From [Haemophilus] felis (GTDB taxonomy: Bacteria > Pseudomonadota > Gammaproteobacteria > Enterobacterales > Pasteurellaceae): 64,000 nt of DNA. The stretch is from positions 1 through 64,000 of the forward strand of contig MUYB01000007.1 in NCBI GenBank assembly GCA_002015125.1, given 5' to 3'. Under the pieces are notes generated by a model. It saw only the letters and a program-made list of their open reading frames with translations, did not search any database and was not told where the DNA came from. Shown here one piece after another: positions 35,627 through 45,863 of this stretch (positions are counted from its first letter, which is position 1; every line of letters begins with the position of its first letter). Position numbers and translations under genes: made by a program.

Positions 35627-36274
35627 TTATTCTTCGATGCGTAAACCATAAGACTTAAATTTCCCTAACACCACTTCCATATTTTCTTTGGTTAATAATG
35701 GAATTTCTTGGTTAGTAGCGAGTAATTTCATATACCATTCTGCTAATACTTCAACTTCGTGAGCTAACCAAAGAGCTTTGTCTAAGTTTTTCTCTGCGGC
35801 AATTAAACCGTGATGGGCAAGCAAAATCGCTTTGCTGGTTTTGATGCCTTCTTTCACATATTCCGCTAATTTGTGGGTACCAAAAGTAGCATAAGGTACA
35901 CAAGGAATATGGTCGGTACCGCCGACGGCTATCATATAGTGAAATGGAGGAATGGATTTTTCTAGAATTGATACCGCTGCGCAGTTAATGGAATGGTTAT
36001 GCACCACCGCATCAACATCTGGACGAGCTTCATACACCGCCAAGTGGAAATGCCATTCACTGGATGGCAACTTACCCTCTTCGTGTTTGCCGTTTTTATC
36101 CACATACACAATGCTTTCTGGTGTCATAAGATGATACGGTGTACCTGTTGGCGTAATAAGCATACCTTCTTTGTAACGTACACTCACATTGCCTGCGGTG
36201 CCTTGGTTTAAACCTAATCTTGTCATTTCAAGACAGGTATCAATAATTTTTTGAGAAAGTTCAATTCTGTTCAT
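35627..36274 (-). CDS. fucA: L-fuculose-phosphate aldolase FucA, copy 2
   Basis: A 215-residue class II aldolase with all zinc and catalytic residues (VVHNHSINC, LLAHHGLIAAEKNL), nearly identical to the copy at 26481-27128; most DNA differences are synonymous. It is the first gene of fucA-fucP. The duplicated block is about gene-sized: sequences outside the reading frame differ, except for the promoter module, which resembles that of fucI. Recent duplication or continuing gene conversion could explain the identity. Confidence 0.95.
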   Translation of the reverse strand: MNRIELSQKIIDTCLEMTRLGLNQGTAGNVSVRYKEGMLITPTGTPYHLMTPESIVYVDKNGKHEEGKLPSSEWHFHLAVYEARPDVDAVVHNHSINCAAVSILEKSIPPFHYMIAVGGTDHIPCVPYATFGTHKLAEYVKEGIKTSKAILLAHHGLIAAEKNLDKALWLAHEVEVLAEWYMKLLATNQEIPLLTKENMEVVLGKFKSYGLRIEE

Positions 36275-36478
36275 GTTATACCTCTATAAAGAATGAATTT
36301 AAAAAAACAAACAGCTTGCTTAAAGAATTGGTTATTTGGATTAGGCGAGAAATTGCCCCACAGTCGAAAATATCAATAATACAAACATTAAAATGATTGC
36401 TTTAACAACCAAGCTGTTGGCACATTTTTCACTAAAAACAGTAAATAAAATAGTTTTCTACCGATTTACCCCAAATTT

Positions 36479-36494
36479 TGTGAAAGAGATCACG
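36479..36494 (-). promoter_or_regulatory. CRP-like site upstream of fucA copy 2
   Basis: TGTGAAAGAGATCACG, identical to the site before fucI. It lies about 205 bp before the start codon, in a 486-bp gap that otherwise holds the adjacent motif pair and the ccmA regulatory region. Confidence 0.8.
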
Positions 36495-36522
36495 AAAAAG
36501 GCCAAATCAACCCCATTAAAAA

Positions 36523-36566
36523 TGACCGAAACCACATAAAATCATAAAAATCAGGCAAAACGGTCA
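36523..36566 (-). promoter_or_regulatory. Candidate fucose operator upstream of fucA-fucP
   Basis: TGACCGAA (36523-36530) and ACGGTCA (36560-36566) form an inverted pair around about 30 bp. The inner edge lies 29 bp from the CRP site, matching the fucI promoter. Confidence 0.5.
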
Positions 36567-36632
36567 TTATTTTCAAACAAAACAGGCTTAATAAAATTAA
36601 TTTTTCTTCCCTTAAATCTCACTCAAATCAAG

Positions 36633-36646
36633 TTGTCTTAAATCAA
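36633..36646 (+). promoter_or_regulatory. FNR-like site upstream of ccmA
   Basis: TTGTC-TTAA-ATCAA matches 8 of 10 defined bases of TTGAT-N4-ATCAA, 115 bp before ccmA. A TAC...GTA palindrome (36659-36675, TACACTCTAAAGAGGTA) just downstream resembles a NarP-type element but with non-canonical spacing. Confidence 0.4.
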
Positions 36647-36760
36647 AAAAGACCAAAATACACTCTAAAGAGGTAGGCATATTTGCTCTGCTAAGGCTTA
36701 TTCCATACCTAGCCTTATGTTAAAATGTCGCCCTGACATTAACCTATCTCTCTCACATCA

Positions 36761-37399
36761 ATGCACTACCAATTAAAAACACAGCAGCTCGCTTGCCAGC
36801 GAGGCGATAACATTCTGTTTGAGCGCTTGAATTTAAATATTCAAAGTGGCGATTTAGTGCAGATTGAAGGACCAAATGGTATTGGTAAAAGTAGTTTGCT
36901 GCGTATTTTAGTGGGCCTTTCTCAGCCTTTAGCGGGCGTGGTAACTTGGAATGGACAAGCTATCACTCAGCAACGGGAAGATTATCATTGCGCATTACTT
37001 TATCTGGGGCATCAAGCAGGAATAAAACCAGAACTTAGCCCTTGGGAGAATTTGGCCTTCTATCAAAAAATTTCCCCTTGTCAGCAAGGTAAAGAGGCCC
37101 TTTGGTCTGCCTTAGAAAAAGTAGGATTACTTGGTCGAGAGGATATTCCTAGTGGCTCATTGTCAGCAGGGCAACAACGTCGCATCGCTTTAGCTCGTTT
37201 ATGGCTATCTCAAGCGCCGTTATGGATTTTAGATGAACCTTTTACCGCCATTGATAAAAAAGGTGTAGAAGAACTAACATCGCTATTTGAAAAACAAACT
37301 AAGCAAGGGGGGATTGTGATCTTTACCAGTCATCAAAATATCCCTAGCCAGCAAGTTCAAGTGATTTCCTTGGCGCAATATAAACCAGTAGAAAAATAA
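36761..37399 (+). CDS. ccmA: Cytochrome c maturation ATPase CcmA
   Basis: A 212-residue ABC ATPase. Walker [10 protein letters not shown], signature [17 protein letters not shown] and Walker [13 protein letters not shown] are intact. With CcmB and CcmC it uses ATP to release holo-CcmE from the membrane complex. It is the first of nine closely spaced ccm genes; ccmB begins 1 bp after its stop. Confidence 0.94.
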   Translation: MHYQLKTQQLACQRGDNILFERLNLNIQSGDLVQIEGPNGIGKSSLLRILVGLSQPLAGVVTWNGQAITQQREDYHCALLYLGHQAGIKPELSPWENLAFYQKISPCQQGKEALWSALEKVGLLGREDIPSGSLSAGQQRRIALARLWLSQAPLWILDEPFTAIDKKGVEELTSLFEKQTKQGGIVIFTSHQNIPSQQVQVISLAQYKPVEK

Positions 37400-37400
37400 T

Positions 37401-38066
37401 ATGCAGCTATTTGTCATCATAAAAAGAGAGCTTCAAATTGCCCAACGGAAACCAGCGGAAATTCTCAATCCTTTATGGTTCTTTCTGATTCTTATCGCGC
37501 TATTTCCTTTGTTAATTGGCCCAGAGCCAACATTGCTAGCGCGGATAGCCCCTGCCATCGCTTGGATTAGCGCGTTATTGTCCGCTTTATTATCTTTTGA
37601 ACGTTTATTTCGAGATGATTTTCTAGACGGTTCACTGGAACAATTAATGCTAATAAATCAACCCTTGGCGTTGATCTCATTAGCAAAAGTGATCGCTCAT
37701 TGGCTGCTAACTGGGTTGCCCTTAATTCTCTTATCGCCGATAGCCGCATTACTGCTTTCATTAGAAGTTCATATATGGTGGGCGTTAGTTCTAACCCTAC
37801 TATTAGGTACGCCGATTTTCAGTTGTATTGGTGCAATTGGCGTGGCTTTAACTGTGAGATTGCGTAAAGGCGGGGTGCTATTAAGCTTACTGATTTTACC
37901 CTTATTTATTCCCGTGCTAATTTTTTCCGCTGCTGTGCTAGATGCTGCAAATCTCAATTTGCCTTATTCGGGACAGCTAGCGATGTTAGGCGCAATGTTA
38001 GCCGCCGCATTAACATTATCGCCTTTTGCCATTGCAGCGGCGTTACGCATTAGTTTAGATCAATAA
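37401..38066 (+). CDS. ccmB: Cytochrome c maturation permease CcmB
   Basis: A 221-residue inner-membrane protein with about six helices, beginning FVIIKRELQIAQRKPAEILNP, which is typical of CcmB. It is the membrane partner of CcmA in heme-CcmE release. It starts immediately after ccmA. Confidence 0.93.
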   Translation: MQLFVIIKRELQIAQRKPAEILNPLWFFLILIALFPLLIGPEPTLLARIAPAIAWISALLSALLSFERLFRDDFLDGSLEQLMLINQPLALISLAKVIAHWLLTGLPLILLSPIAALLLSLEVHIWWALVLTLLLGTPIFSCIGAIGVALTVRLRKGGVLLSLLILPLFIPVLIFSAAVLDAANLNLPYSGQLAMLGAMLAAALTLSPFAIAAALRISLDQ

Positions 38067-38077
38067 AGGAACACATT

Positions 38078-38830
38078 ATGTGGAAATGGCTACATTCCTA
38101 CGCAAAATCAGAAACACAATATTATTTATGCGCTAAATTTCTACCGCCCACTGCCTTTCTTAGCGTTGTTTTATTAAGCGTGGGACTGGTGTGGGGGCTG
38201 GCCTATGCTCCCGCAGATTATCAGCAAGGCAATAGTTTTCGCATTATGTATATTCATGTACCAACGGCGATTTGGTCTATGGGAATTTATGCTTCCATGG
38301 CAATGGCTACCTTTGTTGCCTTAGTTTGGCAGCTGCGCCAAGCGCATTGGGCGATGATTGCCATGGCGCCAATTGGCACAGTGTTTACTTTGATTACCTT
38401 AGTAACAGGCGCTATTTGGGGTAAACCTATGTGGGGGACTTGGTGGGTTTGGGACGCGCGTTTAACCTCAGAACTTATTTTGTTGTTTTTATACTTAGGT
38501 GTTATTGCTCTCTATTCTGCCTTTAATCATCCTCAGGTTGGAGCAAAAGCAGCGGGAATCTTATGTTTAGTGGGCGTGGTGAATCTGCCTATTATTCACT
38601 TTTCCGTAGAATGGTGGAATACCCTACACCAAGGCGCAAGTATCACAAAATTCCAAAAGCCTTCCATTGCAACACCTATGCTGATCCCACTAATTTTGTG
38701 TATTTTTGGCTTTTTATTTCTCTATGTGTTCTTAACCTTGATCCGCTACCGTAACCAACTATTGAAAGAAGAAAGTCAACGTCCTTGGGTGAGGGCGTTA
38801 GTTAATACAACAATAAACAAACAATCTTAA
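38078..38830 (+). CDS. ccmC: Heme-handling protein CcmC
   Basis: A 250-residue protein with six membrane helices and the tryptophan-rich WWD motif in the periplasmic loop (MWGTWWVWDARLTSEL). It attaches heme to CcmE. Periplasmic histidines that ligate heme lie in YIHVPTAIWS and NLPIIHFSVEWWNTLHQ. It follows ccmB by 11 bp. Confidence 0.95.
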   Translation: MWKWLHSYAKSETQYYLCAKFLPPTAFLSVVLLSVGLVWGLAYAPADYQQGNSFRIMYIHVPTAIWSMGIYASMAMATFVALVWQLRQAHWAMIAMAPIGTVFTLITLVTGAIWGKPMWGTWWVWDARLTSELILLFLYLGVIALYSAFNHPQVGAKAAGILCLVGVVNLPIIHFSVEWWNTLHQGASITKFQKPSIATPMLIPLILCIFGFLFLYVFLTLIRYRNQLLKEESQRPWVRALVNTTINKQS

Positions 38831-38843
38831 TTCGGGGGAAACC

Positions 38844-39047
38844 ATGTTTTTTTCAACTTGGCAAGATTTTTTCCAAATGGGCGGATACGGATTTTATGTC
38901 TGGCTCGCTTACGGCCTTAGCCTGCTCTGTATTGTTGCATTGGTGGTGCAATCTTTATTAGAAAAAAGATCAATTATGAAAGCAATATCACAGCAACAAC
39001 AACGTGAAAAACGTTTGCAGCAAGTACAACAGCGAGGTCAGCTATGA
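38844..39047 (+). CDS. ccmD: Cytochrome c maturation protein CcmD
   Basis: A 67-residue single-span membrane protein ([23 protein letters not shown]) with a basic, Gln-rich cytoplasmic tail. It is an accessory of the CcmABC complex in holo-CcmE release. Its stop overlaps the ccmE start by 4 bp. Confidence 0.9.
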   Translation: MFFSTWQDFFQMGGYGFYVWLAYGLSLLCIVALVVQSLLEKRSIMKAISQQQQREKRLQQVQQRGQL

Positions 39048-39565
39048 CGCCAAGACGTAAATCAAGAATAACCGTAGTGTTATTTGTGCTACTCGGACTT
39101 TCTATCGCCTGTGCGTTAATTCTCTATGCCCTGCGCCAAAATATTGATTTATTTTATACGCCGACAGAAGTGATTTACGGTAAAAATAACGATGCCAACA
39201 CAAAACCACAGGTAGGACAACGTATTCGCATCGGCGGTATGGTGGTTGAAGGTTCGGTGCAACGGGATCCGCAAAGCCTCAAAGTGCGATTCGATTTAAA
39301 CGATATTGGCCCTGCGGTGAGCGTGGAATACGAGGGCATTTTGCCCGATTTATTCCGTGAGGGGCAGGGCATTGTGGCACAAGGCATTTTAATTACACCG
39401 ACCTTGTTACAGGCCAATGAAGTGTTAGCGAAGCACGATGAAAATTATGTGCCACCAGAATTGGGCGAACAAATGCAAAAAGTGCATAAACCCATGGGAA
39501 TTTCTGATTTAACAGAAGAAAGTGAGCGTGATCGCCAACAAAAACGACAAGAAGGTCAACAATGA
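39044..39565 (+). CDS. ccmE: Heme chaperone CcmE
   Basis: A 173-residue periplasmic heme chaperone with an N-terminal membrane anchor (about residues 8-28) and an OB fold. The covalent heme ligand is the His of [12 protein letters not shown]. It carries heme from CcmC to CcmF. It overlaps ccmD and ccmF by 4 bp on each side. Confidence 0.95.
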   Translation: MTPRRKSRITVVLFVLLGLSIACALILYALRQNIDLFYTPTEVIYGKNNDANTKPQVGQRIRIGGMVVEGSVQRDPQSLKVRFDLNDIGPAVSVEYEGILPDLFREGQGIVAQGILITPTLLQANEVLAKHDENYVPPELGEQMQKVHKPMGISDLTEESERDRQQKRQEGQQ

Positions 39566-41529
39566 TCCCAGAGTTAGGCAATTACGCCCTTGCACTTAGC
39601 CTTGCTATTGCCATGTTATTAGCTATTTTTCCGTTGTGGGGCGCAAGCAAAAATGATTCCCTGTATATGGCTTTGGCGCGTCCTATGACTTACGCCTTGT
39701 TTCTTAGCCTGAGCGTGGCCTTTTGCGCGTTATTTTATCTCTTTGCGGTGAACGACTTCTCCGTGCAATATGTGGTTAATAATTCAAATAGTCGTCTACC
39801 GTTACAATATCGTTTATCTGCGGTTTGGGGATCTCATGAAGGATCTTTATTACTTTGGATTTGGCTATTGAGTTTATGGAGCTTGGCGGTAGCAAAATTT
39901 AGTAAAGCGCTACCACAAGAAGCCGTTGCTCGGGTGCTTGGAGTGATGGGGATTATTAGCATCGGTTTTTTAATCTTTGTTTTATTTACCTCAAATCCTT
40001 TTGAACGCACTTTCCCTAATTTCCCTGTGGACGGTAAAGAACTCAATCCCTTATTACAAGATGTGGGATTAATTTTTCATCCACCGCTGTTGTATATGGG
40101 GTATGTGGGCTTTTCTGTGGCTTTTGCATTTTCTATCGCTTCTTTAATCAATGGCAAACTTGATACCGCTTGGGCAAGATGGTCGCGCCCTTGGACCATG
40201 GCGGCTTGGATTTTCCTTACCCTTGGTATTGTGCTTGGTTCATGGTGGGCTTATTACGAATTGGGCTGGGGCGGTTGGTGGTTCTGGGATCCTGTAGAAA
40301 ATGCCTCCCTTATGCCTTGGATGGCTGGTACAGCTTTGCTTCATTCCCTTGCCGTAACGGAAAAACGAGGTTCTTTCAAAGCTTGGACGGTATTGCTTGC
40401 CATTCTTGCATTCTCCCTTTGTTTGTTGGGTACTTTTCTGGTGCGTTCAGGCATTTTAGTTTCCGTCCATGCTTTTGCTTCAGATCCAACACGCGGGCTG
40501 TATATTTTGGCTTATTTAGTCATCATTATTGGTGGTTCATTGCTTTTATATGCTTACAAAGGGAGTCAAATTCGCTCTCGTGATAATGCGGAGCGTTTCT
40601 CACGAGAAACCATATTATTGGCTAATAATATTTTATTAATGAGTGCGTTAAGCATTGTGTTTATTGGCACCTTGCTCCCTTTGGTACATAAACAGCTTGG
40701 TTTAGGAACAATTTCTGTAGGCGCACCATTTTTTGATCAAATGTTTCTTATCATTATGATTCCATTTTCCTTGCTGTTAGGTATTGGGCCGTTGGTGAAA
40801 TGGCGTAGAGATCAATTCTCCGCCATTCGCTTACCGGCGCTAATTAGCTTGATCATAATGTTAGTGGCTGGTTTTGTTCTACCTTATTGGCTACAAGATC
40901 AACTTAGTGTTAGCGCCGTCTTGGGCGTTATGATGTCTGTGTTTATCTTGCTACTTAGCCTCTATGAACTTCATCAACGTGCTTCTTACCGCCAATCCTT
41001 TTGGCAAGGTATCTTCAAACTTTCTCGCTCTCATTGGGGAATGGTGTTTGCACATTTGGGCGTAGCAATGACAGTTTGGGGCATCGCCTTTAGCCAAAAT
41101 TACAGTATCGAACGAGATGTACGTATGCGCGTTGGCGATACCCTAGAGATAGGTGCTTATCAATTTACCTTTCAAGGTATTAGCGAATCTAAGGGCGCTA
41201 ACTATGAAGGCGGTAAAGCCCAAATTGATATTCATAAAAATGGGCAATTTGAAACCACTTTATTTGCAGAAAAACGTTTTTACACTGTAAGTAAAATGTC
41301 TATGACAGAAGCTGCAATTGATTGGGGATTCAGTCGAGATCTCTATGTGGCGCTGGGGGAAAGTTTGGGCAACGATGCTTGGGCGTTACGTTTGTACTAT
41401 AAACCTTTTATTCGTTGGATTTGGTTTGGCGGAGTGTTTATGGCGTTAGGTGGAATGCTCTGTTTATTCGATCGGCGCTACCGCTTTTCAAAATTGAAAT
41501 TTATTACTTCAGCTTATTCTCAGAAATAA
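39562..41529 (+). CDS. ccmF: Cytochrome c heme lyase subunit CcmF
   Basis: A 655-residue membrane protein with about 13-15 helices and the WWD motif ([19 protein letters not shown], about residue 235). It ligates heme to apocytochrome CxxCH sites with CcmH and CcmI. Length and motifs are normal. Confidence 0.95.
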   Translation: MIPELGNYALALSLAIAMLLAIFPLWGASKNDSLYMALARPMTYALFLSLSVAFCALFYLFAVNDFSVQYVVNNSNSRLPLQYRLSAVWGSHEGSLLLWIWLLSLWSLAVAKFSKALPQEAVARVLGVMGIISIGFLIFVLFTSNPFERTFPNFPVDGKELNPLLQDVGLIFHPPLLYMGYVGFSVAFAFSIASLINGKLDTAWARWSRPWTMAAWIFLTLGIVLGSWWAYYELGWGGWWFWDPVENASLMPWMAGTALLHSLAVTEKRGSFKAWTVLLAILAFSLCLLGTFLVRSGILVSVHAFASDPTRGLYILAYLVIIIGGSLLLYAYKGSQIRSRDNAERFSRETILLANNILLMSALSIVFIGTLLPLVHKQLGLGTISVGAPFFDQMFLIIMIPFSLLLGIGPLVKWRRDQFSAIRLPALISLIIMLVAGFVLPYWLQDQLSVSAVLGVMMSVFILLLSLYELHQRASYRQSFWQGIFKLSRSHWGMVFAHLGVAMTVWGIAFSQNYSIERDVRMRVGDTLEIGAYQFTFQGISESKGANYEGGKAQIDIHKNGQFETTLFAEKRFYTVSKMSMTEAAIDWGFSRDLYVALGESLGNDAWALRLYYKPFIRWIWFGGVFMALGGMLCLFDRRYRFSKLKFITSAYSQK

Positions 41530-41531
41530 TT

Positions 41532-42077
41532 ATGCATAAAAAATATTTTGTACCACTATTCCTTTTTATTGCTTTTGTTTTAGTTGCCATTGTGCAATTA
41601 CAGCGCAATGCGCAAGGTGAAGATCCCAAAGCGCTAGAATCTGCGCTAATAGGTAAGGTGGTTCCCTTACAAAAAATGGAAGATTTATTTAACAATCAGC
41701 CATTAAGCACGCAAATCTTTCGACAAGGTAAACCGTTCTTACTGAATGTATGGGCCACTTGGTGTCCAACTTGCTATGCCGAGCATCAATATCTCAATGA
41801 ACTTGCCGCACAGGGGATTACTATCATCGGATTGAATTATAAAGATAGCAGCGAAAAAGCGATTAAATGGTTAAAAGATTTAGGCAATCCTTACCAAGTT
41901 GTGATTAAAGATGAAAAAGGCTCTCTCGGTTTAGATTTAGGGGTTTATGGCGCCCCTGAAACCTTTATCGTGGACGCTAAAGGTGTGATTCATCACAGAC
42001 ATATTGGCGATGTGAATGCCAATACTTGGCAACAGAAATTACTGCCAATTTATCAAAAATTGCAGGTGCAACCATGA
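41532..42077 (+). CDS. ccmG: Thiol:disulfide interchange protein CcmG/DsbE
   Basis: A 181-residue membrane-anchored thioredoxin-like protein. The redox motif is WATWCPTCYAEH, with a C-terminal GAPETF loop that holds the conserved cis-Pro region of CcmG (VYGAPETFIVD). It keeps apocytochrome cysteines reduced. The ATG at 41532, 2 bp after ccmF, begins MHKKYFVPLFLF; an upstream in-frame extension lies within ccmF and is rejected. Confidence 0.94.
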   Translation: MHKKYFVPLFLFIAFVLVAIVQLQRNAQGEDPKALESALIGKVVPLQKMEDLFNNQPLSTQIFRQGKPFLLNVWATWCPTCYAEHQYLNELAAQGITIIGLNYKDSSEKAIKWLKDLGNPYQVVIKDEKGSLGLDLGVYGAPETFIVDAKGVIHHRHIGDVNANTWQQKLLPIYQKLQVQP

Positions 42078-42568
42078 TAAGAAAACTCTGCTTATTCCTG
42101 ATCGGTTTATGCTTTTTGAATAATGGTTTCACGGCCATTGAAGCTAGACAATTTGCTTCGCCACAACAGGAAAAAAATTATCATACCCTGACCCAAGAAC
42201 TACGTTGTCCACAATGTCAGAACAATAATATTGCAGACTCAAATGCAACTATTGCAGTTGATATGCGGGATAAAGTCTTTGAATTGTTACAACAGGGTTA
42301 TAACAAGCAACAAGTGGTAGATTATATGGTGGCTCGCTACGGGAATTTTGTTACTTATGATCCGCCTTTAACGCCAGCTACGGCAATTTTATGGTTAGCG
42401 CCGCTTAGTCTGATTCTGTTTGGCATTTTGCTTGTTTGGCGACGTAATAAATCCTCCAAAAATACAACAACAATGGAAGACAAAAAGATAAACAATCAAT
42501 TAAGTAACGAAGAACAACAACGTTTACAACGTCTTCTTAATACTTCACCAAGAGAAAAACAACAATGA
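42074..42568 (+). CDS. ccmH: Cytochrome c maturation protein CcmH
   Basis: A 164-residue protein with signal peptide and the redox motif LRCPQCQNNNIADS, then one membrane helix. It corresponds to the N-terminal CcmH (CcmL/NrfF) module. It passes reduced apocytochrome to CcmF. Its ATGA overlaps the ccmG stop. The CcmI-like part is a separate gene here, not fused as in E. coli. Confidence 0.92.
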   Translation: MIRKLCLFLIGLCFLNNGFTAIEARQFASPQQEKNYHTLTQELRCPQCQNNNIADSNATIAVDMRDKVFELLQQGYNKQQVVDYMVARYGNFVTYDPPLTPATAILWLAPLSLILFGILLVWRRNKSSKNTTTMEDKKINNQLSNEEQQRLQRLLNTSPREKQQ

Positions 42569-43455
42569 TATTTTGGTTAATGATTGGCTTATTCACATTT
42601 ATTATTGCTTTAGTCTGCTTTTCTCCATTACTTGTTCGAGAAAAAATGGCTCTAGCGCCGCAGCGTGATGCTTTGAATAAGAGTCTATATTTTCAACGTT
42701 TACAAGAAATAGAGCAGGATTCAACACTGGGCTTATTGGATAATACAGAACAAGCTAAAATTGAGTTACAAAGATCCTTATTAGATGATATTCCTGTTTT
42801 AAACTCAGAGCACACAGAGAAGCAGAAGCCAAAAAAGGCACAGGGTTATATTTGGTTTTTGTCTGGTTTTTTAAGCCTGTTAATTGTCGCTAGCTTAATT
42901 TATTTCAAAGTTGGTGCTTGGCAAGCAGAGCAACAATTACAGCATATTGCAGGTAAGTTAGAACATTTTCAACAACGTGCACAACAAGAAGCGACCCAGC
43001 CACTTACAGAACAAGAGCTTTCGCAATTTGCTTTGTCGTTACGTCAGCATCTGCAGCAGTATCCTCAAGATGCCCATAGTTGGTGGCAATTAGGTCAAAT
43101 TGGTATGAATCTTAATAACCCTCAATTGGCGCTAGATAGCTATCAAAAAGCCCATCAACTTATGCCGAATAATGTGGAGTATCAATTATCTTATGCGCGG
43201 ATTTTGATGTTTTCAGATGATCCTAGCGATAAATCTCAAGGAGAAAACTTGTTAAAACAAGTTATCCGACAAGATCATAGCAATTTAGATGCTTTAGGAT
43301 TACTGGCTTTTCATTATTTTGAGAAGGAAAACTACAAAATGGCAGCCTCAACTTGGGAGATAATGTTAAAGCTAATTGCCACAGATGACCCGAGATATAA
43401 ACTCATCGAACGCAGTAAAAATGCGGCATTAGCGGCGGAGAACAAAGGGGATTAG
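42565..43455 (+). CDS. ccmI: Cytochrome c maturation TPR protein CcmI
   Basis: A 296-residue protein with two N-terminal membrane helices (about 1-22 and 95-115) and a periplasmic TPR domain (WWQLGQIGMNLNNPQLALDSYQKAHQLMPNN). It holds the C terminus of apocytochromes c for the CcmFH ligase. It overlaps ccmH by 4 bp and ends the operon before a terminator. Confidence 0.88.
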   Translation: MIFWLMIGLFTFIIALVCFSPLLVREKMALAPQRDALNKSLYFQRLQEIEQDSTLGLLDNTEQAKIELQRSLLDDIPVLNSEHTEKQKPKKAQGYIWFLSGFLSLLIVASLIYFKVGAWQAEQQLQHIAGKLEHFQQRAQQEATQPLTEQELSQFALSLRQHLQQYPQDAHSWWQLGQIGMNLNNPQLALDSYQKAHQLMPNNVEYQLSYARILMFSDDPSDKSQGENLLKQVIRQDHSNLDALGLLAFHYFEKENYKMAASTWEIMLKLIATDDPRYKLIERSKNAALAAENKGD

Positions 43456-43496
43456 GTTAAGATATTGATATTTTAGTTTTGCGTTCTTCTTTAAAA

Positions 43497-43528
43497 TAGA
43501 AAGCCCTCAATTGATGAGGGCTTTCGCA
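43497..43528. terminator. Bidirectional terminator between ccmI and fba
   Basis: Stem AAAGCCCTCA / TGAGGGCTTT around ATTGA, between converging genes. Confidence 0.8.
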
Positions 43529-43544
43529 ATATCAGAATTAAGAA

Positions 43545-44624
43545 TTAAAGTACATCAATACAATTTAAGTCTTCGAAAGATTGTTCTAAGCGTTTAGACA
43601 TAGACTCTTCCATTTTGCGTAACCACACACGTGGGTCGTAGTATTTTTTGTTTGGTGCATCAGGACCTTCAGGGTTGCCTAATTGACCTTGTAAATAATC
43701 TTTATTGGCATTGTAGAATTTCAAGATACCGTCCCAAGATGCCCATTGAGTATCGGTGTCGATGTTCATTTTGATCGCACCGTAGCTGATTGCTTCGCGG
43801 ATTTCTTCACGGCTTGAACCAGAACCACCGTGGAATACGAAGTTGATTGATTTCGCTGGAAGATTACGTTCTTTAGACACGAATTCTTGTGAAGCACCTA
43901 AAATAGACGGTTTTAATTTTACGTTACCTGGTTTATAAACGCCGTGTACGTTACCGAATGCGGCTGCAACGGTGAAACGTGGGCTAACTGGGTTTAATGA
44001 ATCGTAAACGAATAATACGTCTGCCGGTTGAGTATATAAACGTGATTCATCCACATCGCTGTTATCTACGCCATCTTCTTCACCACCGGTGATACCGATT
44101 TCGATTTCTAAGGTCATTCCCATTTTGCTCATACGGGCAAGGTAGCCTTTACAGATTTCCATATTTTCTTCCATTGGCTCTTCAGAAAGGTCGATCATAT
44201 GAGAAGAGAATAATGGCTTGCCTGTTTCAGCGAAGTGTTTTTCACCTGCGTCTAACAAGCCGTCGATCCAAGGAAGTAATTTTTTCGCTGCATGGTCAGT
44301 GTGTAAAATCACAGGAACACCATATTCTGCAGCTAATTGATGTACATGTTTTGCACCAGCAATGGCACCTAACACATCCGCGCGAGCACCGCTAGCAGGT
44401 TTGATACCTTTACCTGCATAGAATTGTGCACCGCCGTTGGAGAATTGAATAATTACAGGCGCTTTAACGCGAGCGGCTGTTTCTAATACTGCGTTAACAG
44501 AATCTGAACCCACGCAGTTTACCGCTGGGATTGCGAAATTGTTTTCTTTTGCGTATGCGAATACTTTTTGAACATCATCACCAGTAAGCACGCCAGGTTT
44601 TACAAGATCTAATAATTTAGCCAT
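43545..44624 (-). CDS. fba: Class II fructose-bisphosphate aldolase
   Basis: A 359-residue zinc-dependent aldolase with metal and substrate motifs HTDHAAKKLLPW, EIEIGITGGEEDGVDN, FHGGSGS and NIDTDTQWA. It interconverts fructose-1,6-bisphosphate with DHAP and glyceraldehyde-3-phosphate. It lies 59 bp downstream of pgk, the standard pgk-fba order. DHAP from FucA enters here. Confidence 0.96.
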   Translation of the reverse strand: MAKLLDLVKPGVLTGDDVQKVFAYAKENNFAIPAVNCVGSDSVNAVLETAARVKAPVIIQFSNGGAQFYAGKGIKPASGARADVLGAIAGAKHVHQLAAEYGVPVILHTDHAAKKLLPWIDGLLDAGEKHFAETGKPLFSSHMIDLSEEPMEENMEICKGYLARMSKMGMTLEIEIGITGGEEDGVDNSDVDESRLYTQPADVLFVYDSLNPVSPRFTVAAAFGNVHGVYKPGNVKLKPSILGASQEFVSKERNLPAKSINFVFHGGSGSSREEIREAISYGAIKMNIDTDTQWASWDGILKFYNANKDYLQGQLGNPEGPDAPNKKYYDPRVWLRKMEESMSKRLEQSFEDLNCIDVL

Positions 44625-44647
44625 TTTGAGTTTCCTTCTTTATAAAT

Positions 44648-44666
44648 GGGCGTATGCAATACGCCC
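44648..44666. repeat. Palindromic repeat between pgk and fba
   Basis: GGGCGTAT-GCA-ATACGCCC hairpin, flanked by CCTACA. It has the form of small intergenic palindromes; no T run follows on the transcribed strand, so I do not call it a terminator. Confidence 0.55.
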
Positions 44667-44683
44667 CTACAATTTAATTGAAA

Positions 44684-45847
44684 TTAGCCATTCGCACGTT
44701 TTTCAAGAATTTCTACCGCCGGTAATACTTTGCCTTCAACGAATTCTAAGAAGGCGCCACCGCCAGTGGAAATGTAAGAAATTTTATCTTTGATACCGAA
44801 TAAATCGATTGCTGCTAAGGTGTCGCCACCGCCTGCAATAGAGAAAGCGTCACTGTTTGCAATAGCATGAGAAATGATTTCAGTGCCTTTGCGGAAGTTC
44901 GGGAATTCAAATACGCCCACAGGACCGTTCCAAAGAATGGTTTTTGCGTTTTTGATGATTTCTGCAAGTTGTGCAGCGGATTTATCACCAATATCAAAAA
45001 TAGATTCGTCGTCTTGTACTTGATCTACGGCTTTTTCGGTTGCTGCGGCAGTTTCAGAGAATTCTAAACCAACACGAACATCTACTGGCACAGGAATATC
45101 GGTGCTTGCGGCAAGGTTTTTCGCCACAGGAATTAAATCTTCTTCGTAAAGTGATTTACCAACGTTATGACCCGCTGCGGCGATAAAGGTGTTAGCGATA
45201 CCGCCACCGACGATAATTTGGTCAGCAATTTTAGAAAGTGAATTTAATACTTCTAATTTGGTTGATACTTTTGAACCACCTACAATTGCCACCATCGGAC
45301 GAGCTGGCTCTTTTAATGCTTTACCAAGGGCATCTAATTCTGCTGCTAACAATGGACCTGCACAAGCTACGGGCGCGTACTCTGCTACGCCATAAGTTGA
45401 AGCTTGGGCTCGGTGTGCAGTACCGAAAGCGTCCATCACAAATACATCGCAAAGTGCAGCGTATTTTTTACCTAACTCAGGATCATTTTTCTTTTCACCT
45501 TTGTTGATACGCACGTTTTCTAACACAACGATTTCGCCTTGATTTACTTCAACGCCGTCTAAATAATCACGCACTAAACGCACTGGCACATCTAAATGTG
45601 CGTTTAAATAATCCACCACAGGTTTGAGTGAACTTGCTTCATCAAACTCACCTTCAGTTGGACGACCTAAGTGAGAAGTTACCATCACTTTAGCGCCTTT
45701 CTCTAAAGCTAGTTTTAAAGTTGGGATTGTGGCACGGATACGCGCATCAGAAGTTACTTTACCGTCTTTTACTGGCACATTAAGATCGGCACGAATAAAG
45801 ACTCGTTTACCGCTTAAATCTAGGTCTGTCATTTTAATTACGGACAT
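44684..45847 (-). CDS. pgk: Phosphoglycerate kinase
   Basis: A 387-residue glycolytic kinase. It begins [25 protein letters not shown] and carries [11 protein letters not shown], the hinge/nucleotide motif [11 protein letters not shown] and the C-terminal GGGDTLAAI ... [14 protein letters not shown]. It makes ATP from 1,3-bisphosphoglycerate. A promoter and a 45-bp tandem duplication lie upstream. Confidence 0.97.
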   Translation of the reverse strand: MSVIKMTDLDLSGKRVFIRADLNVPVKDGKVTSDARIRATIPTLKLALEKGAKVMVTSHLGRPTEGEFDEASSLKPVVDYLNAHLDVPVRLVRDYLDGVEVNQGEIVVLENVRINKGEKKNDPELGKKYAALCDVFVMDAFGTAHRAQASTYGVAEYAPVACAGPLLAAELDALGKALKEPARPMVAIVGGSKVSTKLEVLNSLSKIADQIIVGGGIANTFIAAAGHNVGKSLYEEDLIPVAKNLAASTDIPVPVDVRVGLEFSETAAATEKAVDQVQDDESIFDIGDKSAAQLAEIIKNAKTILWNGPVGVFEFPNFRKGTEIISHAIANSDAFSIAGGGDTLAAIDLFGIKDKISYISTGGGAFLEFVEGKVLPAVEILEKRANG

Positions 45848-45863
45848 TTTTGTTTCCTCTTGA

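Noticed and set aside
44648..44666. Hairpin between pgk and fba as a terminator
   Set aside because: No T run on the transcribed strand, and the two genes are normally co-transcribed.
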